From positions 1 to 16,541 of the forward strand of contig CAJKFC010000038.1 in NCBI GenBank assembly GCA_905199135.1: a DNA stretch of 16,541 bases. The letters run 5' to 3'. Shown here one piece after another: positions 14,130 through 16,541 of this stretch. The notes below the pieces were generated by a model. That model worked only from the letters and a program-made list of their open reading frames with translations, made no database searches and was not told the DNA's origin. Both the position numbers and the translations under genes were made by a program. This DNA comes from an uncultured Eubacteriales bacterium. GTDB taxonomy: Bacteria > Bacillota > Clostridia > Oscillospirales > Butyricicoccaceae. The first letter of the stretch is position 1, and each line of letters starts with the position of its first letter.

Positions 14130-16205
14130 ATGGGCTATCCAATTGAAAAAATCAGAAATGTCGTACTTGTAGGACATGGTGGCAACGGAAAGACCACTTT
14201 GGCCGAAAGTTTTTTATATCGCACAGGGGCGATCGATCGTATGGGAAAAATCTCTGACGGTACAACAACCTGCGATTATGATCCCGAAGAAATAAAGAGA
14301 AAAATCTCCATTCAAACAGCTGTTGCTCCCGTTGAATGGAACGGATACAAAATAAATCTTCTCGATACTCCCGGCTATTTTGATTTTGCAGGAGAAGTCA
14401 TGCAGGCTGTCCGCGTAGCCGACGCAGGCATAATCACCGTAACAGCCAAGAGCGGTGTGTCGGTCGGTACTGAAAAGGCATGGAGAGCCCTCTCCCTTGC
14501 CCGTCTCCCCAAGATTCTCTATATGTCCAAGCTCGATGAGGATAACGCTGACTTTGACCGTTCCTTTACAGGCCTCCGTGAGGTTCTCGGCTCTACGGTC
14601 ACTCCCTTTGTCATTCCGATTATGGACGGCGAAAAGACCATCGGTATCTGCAATGTCGTAGACAAAAAATCCTACCATATGGAAGGTGAAAAGCTTGTCG
14701 AAGGCCCTGTTCCCGCAAATCTTGTCGACCGTGTTGAGGAGCTCCGCGAAATAGTCGTAGAGCGTGTCGCCGAAACATCGGAAGAGCTCATGGAAAAATT
14801 CTTTGCAGGTGAAGAATTTACCGAAGAGGAAATGGCAGAAGGCATCAAGGAAGGTATTCTCACCAATGTGATTACTCCTGTTTACTGCGGCTCCGCATTC
14901 TCGGGTCTCGGCACGGATGAGCTTCTCAAAGCCATTACAAAATACTTCCCTTCCCCCGATAAGACTCACGATGAGAGAGCCCTCAATGTAGACGGAACGC
15001 TTGAGCAGGTTCCCTACACTCCCGACGGCAAGCCCGCCGTGTTCGTATTCAAGACCATGGCAGATCAGTACGGCCGTTTCTCATTCTTTAAAGTCATATC
15101 CGGTACGGTAAAACCCGATACTGCTCTTTATAACACCCGTTCCGAAGTCATGGAGAAATTCGGACGCATCTATACTTTCAGAGGCAAGAAGAGCATAGAA
15201 GTTCCCGAAATTTCCTGCGGCGACATAGGCGCAGTTCCCAAACTCATCGATACAAAGACGGGCGATACACTTTCTGCTTATAAGGACGCCCTTTCCTTTG
15301 CAGGTATAAACTTTGACGAGCCCTGTTATTCTCAGGCTATCGCTCCCAAGGTCAAGGGCACAGAAGAAAAAATGGCTCTCGGTCTCAACAAGATCATGGA
15401 TGAGGATCCCGCCTTTACAGTTACAAACAACACCGAGACAAAGCAGACAATTATCTCGGGCGCAGGCGATATCCACCTCGATGTCATTTGCTCCAAGCTC
15501 AAGACAAAATTCGGCGTTGAAGTCGAACTCAGCGATGCAAAGGTTCCCTACCGTGAGAAGATCCGCAAAAAGGTATCTGTCGAAGGCAAACACAAGAAAC
15601 AGTCGGGCGGTCACGGTCAGTACGGCCATGTCAAGATGGACTTTGAGCCCAACTACGAAAGCGATGATTTTGTATTTGCAGAGACAATATTCGGCGGTAG
15701 CGTTCCCAAGAACTTCCACCCTGCCGTTGAAAAAGGTATTAGAGAAGCACTGGAGCACGGTGTCCTCGCAGGCTACCCCATGGTCGGCCTCAAGGCTACA
15801 CTGACAGACGGTTCTTACCACGATGTCGACTCCAACGAGCTCTCCTTTAAGATGGCTGCCCGTTTGGCCTATAAGGCAGGTATCCCGCTGGCCAACCCCG
15901 CTATTCTGGAGCCCATCGGTTCCCTCAAAGTATATGTTCCTGACTCCAACATGGGCGATGTCATAGGCGATCTCAACAAGCGCCGCGGCAGAGTTTTGGG
16001 CATGAACCCCGTTGACGGCGGCAGACAGGAAATCGTCGCAGAGGTTCCCATGGCTGAAGTCGCAAAATACGCCATCGACCTCAGGTCTATGACCCAGGGA
16101 CGCGGCTCCTTTACACTCAAGTTTGAGCGTTACGAGGAGGCTCCGCCAAATGTTCAGGTAAAGGTCATCGCAGACGCCAAGTATGTCGATAATGACGAAG
16201 AATAA
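14130..16205 (+). CDS. fusA2: Elongation factor G paralogue (FusA2 / EF-G-2 type GTPase)
   Basis: 691 residues with all five EF-G domains. The G domain has P-loop GHGGNGKT (15-22), the switch I stretch DYDPEEIKRKISI, G3 DTPGYFDF (79-86) and G4 SKLD (133-136). Domain II follows, then domain IV with GKHKKQSGGHGQYGHV and the tip SYHDVDSNELSFK, and the domain V tail. Canonical EF-G has AHIDAGKT, DTPGHVDF and NKMD, so this is the paralogue class, as in T. thermophilus EF-G-2, rather than the main translocase usually found with rpsL, rpsG and tuf. The catalytic His of G3 is Tyr and the G4 Asn is Ser, so GTPase rate and guanine specificity may differ. It should bind the ribosomal A site; its role in the cell is not fixed. 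ATG at 14130 with AAGGAG 10 nt upstream. Codon choice (CGT/CGC Arg, ATC Ile) differs from the AGA/ATA-rich neighbours and suggests high expression. Confidence 0.9.
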   Translation: MGYPIEKIRNVVLVGHGGNGKTTLAESFLYRTGAIDRMGKISDGTTTCDYDPEEIKRKISIQTAVAPVEWNGYKINLLDTPGYFDFAGEVMQAVRVADAGIITVTAKSGVSVGTEKAWRALSLARLPKILYMSKLDEDNADFDRSFTGLREVLGSTVTPFVIPIMDGEKTIGICNVVDKKSYHMEGEKLVEGPVPANLVDRVEELREIVVERVAETSEELMEKFFAGEEFTEEEMAEGIKEGILTNVITPVYCGSAFSGLGTDELLKAITKYFPSPDKTHDERALNVDGTLEQVPYTPDGKPAVFVFKTMADQYGRFSFFKVISGTVKPDTALYNTRSEVMEKFGRIYTFRGKKSIEVPEISCGDIGAVPKLIDTKTGDTLSAYKDALSFAGINFDEPCYSQAIAPKVKGTEEKMALGLNKIMDEDPAFTVTNNTETKQTIISGAGDIHLDVICSKLKTKFGVEVELSDAKVPYREKIRKKVSVEGKHKKQSGGHGQYGHVKMDFEPNYESDDFVFAETIFGGSVPKNFHPAVEKGIREALEHGVLAGYPMVGLKATLTDGSYHDVDSNELSFKMAARLAYKAGIPLANPAILEPIGSLKVYVPDSNMGDVIGDLNKRRGRVLGMNPVDGGRQEIVAEVPMAEVAKYAIDLRSMTQGRGSFTLKFERYEEAPPNVQVKVIADAKYVDNDEE

Positions 16206-16245
16206 GTTTCAACTATTATAATAAAAATATATAAGGAGTGGTAGT

Positions 16246-16541
16246 ATGGACAAGAAACATGTCGATTTTCTGATGAAGAGTGTAGAAGCAAACCGCGATC
16301 TCATGCTCGCCGCAGAGCGCCATATATGGGCCAACCCCGAAACTGGTTATCGCGAGTGGAAAACTACTGAATATCTTGAAAAAGAATACGAAAAACTGGG
16401 CTATACCCTGGTAAAGGCCGGCAATATCCCCGGATTCTATACAGATATCGATACAGGAAGACCCGGACCCAAGATCTGTATCATGGGCGAAATGGACTCT
16501 CTCCTTGTATCCGATCACCCCGAGTGCGATAAAGAGACCGG
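16246..16541 (+). CDS. M20-family amidohydrolase/metallopeptidase, 3' end cut by window edge
   Basis: 98 codons are visible and open to the right edge. ANPETGYREWKTTEYL near residue 35 and MGEMDSLL near residue 80 match the N-terminal part of M20 amidohydrolases (AbgB / aminoacylase / carboxypeptidase group). MDSLL corresponds to the MDALP block that leads toward the zinc ligands, and the first expected metal motif (HACGH) would fall just beyond the edge. Such enzymes hydrolyse N-acyl or peptide-like amide bonds with two zinc ions in the cytoplasm; the substrate cannot be told. ATG at 16246 has AAGGAG 7 nt upstream. Only 40 nt separate it from the EF-G paralogue with no terminator, so it may be cotranscribed. 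A TATAAT at 16217-16222 has no good -35, so an own promoter is uncertain. Confidence 0.85.
   Translation, partial: MDKKHVDFLMKSVEANRDLMLAAERHIWANPETGYREWKTTEYLEKEYEKLGYTLVKAGNIPGFYTDIDTGRPGPKICIMGEMDSLLVSDHPECDKET

Noticed and set aside
14214..15821. Two antisense frames of about 250 codons opposite the EF-G paralogue
   Set aside because: Shadows of strongly conserved EF-G sequence, no start signals.
14130..16205. Canonical fusA
   Set aside because: P-loop, G3 and G4 motifs are of the paralogue type and the rpsL-rpsG-fusA-tuf context is absent.

Overview
The window looks like chromosomal DNA from a Gram-positive anaerobe of the class Clostridia, most likely an uncultured gut relative of the Oscillospiraceae. 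Three things point there: the gene order murB-rapZ-yvcK-whiA, strong AGGAGG-type ribosome binding sites with TATAAT promoters, and a PcrA helicase with an insertion between motifs I and Ia that I associate with that group. The lineage is an inference; no rRNA gene is present.

Layout from left to right. (a) 1-1148 is the edge of an integrated mobile element: the 3' part of a tyrosine recombinase gene, a 13-bp tandem repeat just after its stop, and the flank of a tRNA gene. (b) 1117-1287, minus strand, holds tRNA-Leu(CAA) with encoded CCA, its own promoter and a rho-independent terminator. (c) 1294-10857 is a tightly packed minus-strand operon, in transcription order murB, rapZ, yvcK, whiA, dnaE, pcrA. 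Gaps run from a 1-nt overlap to 8 nt, and several ribosome binding sites lie inside the preceding gene. It combines peptidoglycan precursor synthesis (MurB), two regulators tied to amino-sugar and cell-wall metabolism (RapZ, YvcK), the sporulation/division regulator WhiA, and replication/repair enzymes (DnaE, PcrA). (d) 10858-11080 is a divergent promoter region in which the two -35 elements are 1 bp apart. (e) 11081-14012, plus strand, holds an RlmB-type rRNA methyltransferase followed 13 nt later by a TTG-started, eight-helix membrane protein. That protein is recognisably descended from heavy-metal P-type ATPases but has lost every catalytic motif. (f) 14033-16205 is a strong promoter, a leader hairpin and an EF-G paralogue of the FusA2 type (DTPGY instead of DTPGH). 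(g) From 16246 to the right edge is the start of an M20-family amidohydrolase.

Most of the window is ordinary housekeeping sequence. The most unusual object is the pseudo-P-type ATPase at 11868-14012. Next are the tRNA-Leu integration junction, the EF-G paralogue with altered GTPase motifs, and the DnaE with a complete PHP metal site. No stretch over 300 bases lacks a gene; the largest gaps are 10858-11080 (divergent promoters and the murB leader) and 962-1148 (element end and terminator). I saw no CRISPR array, insertion sequence or rRNA gene.
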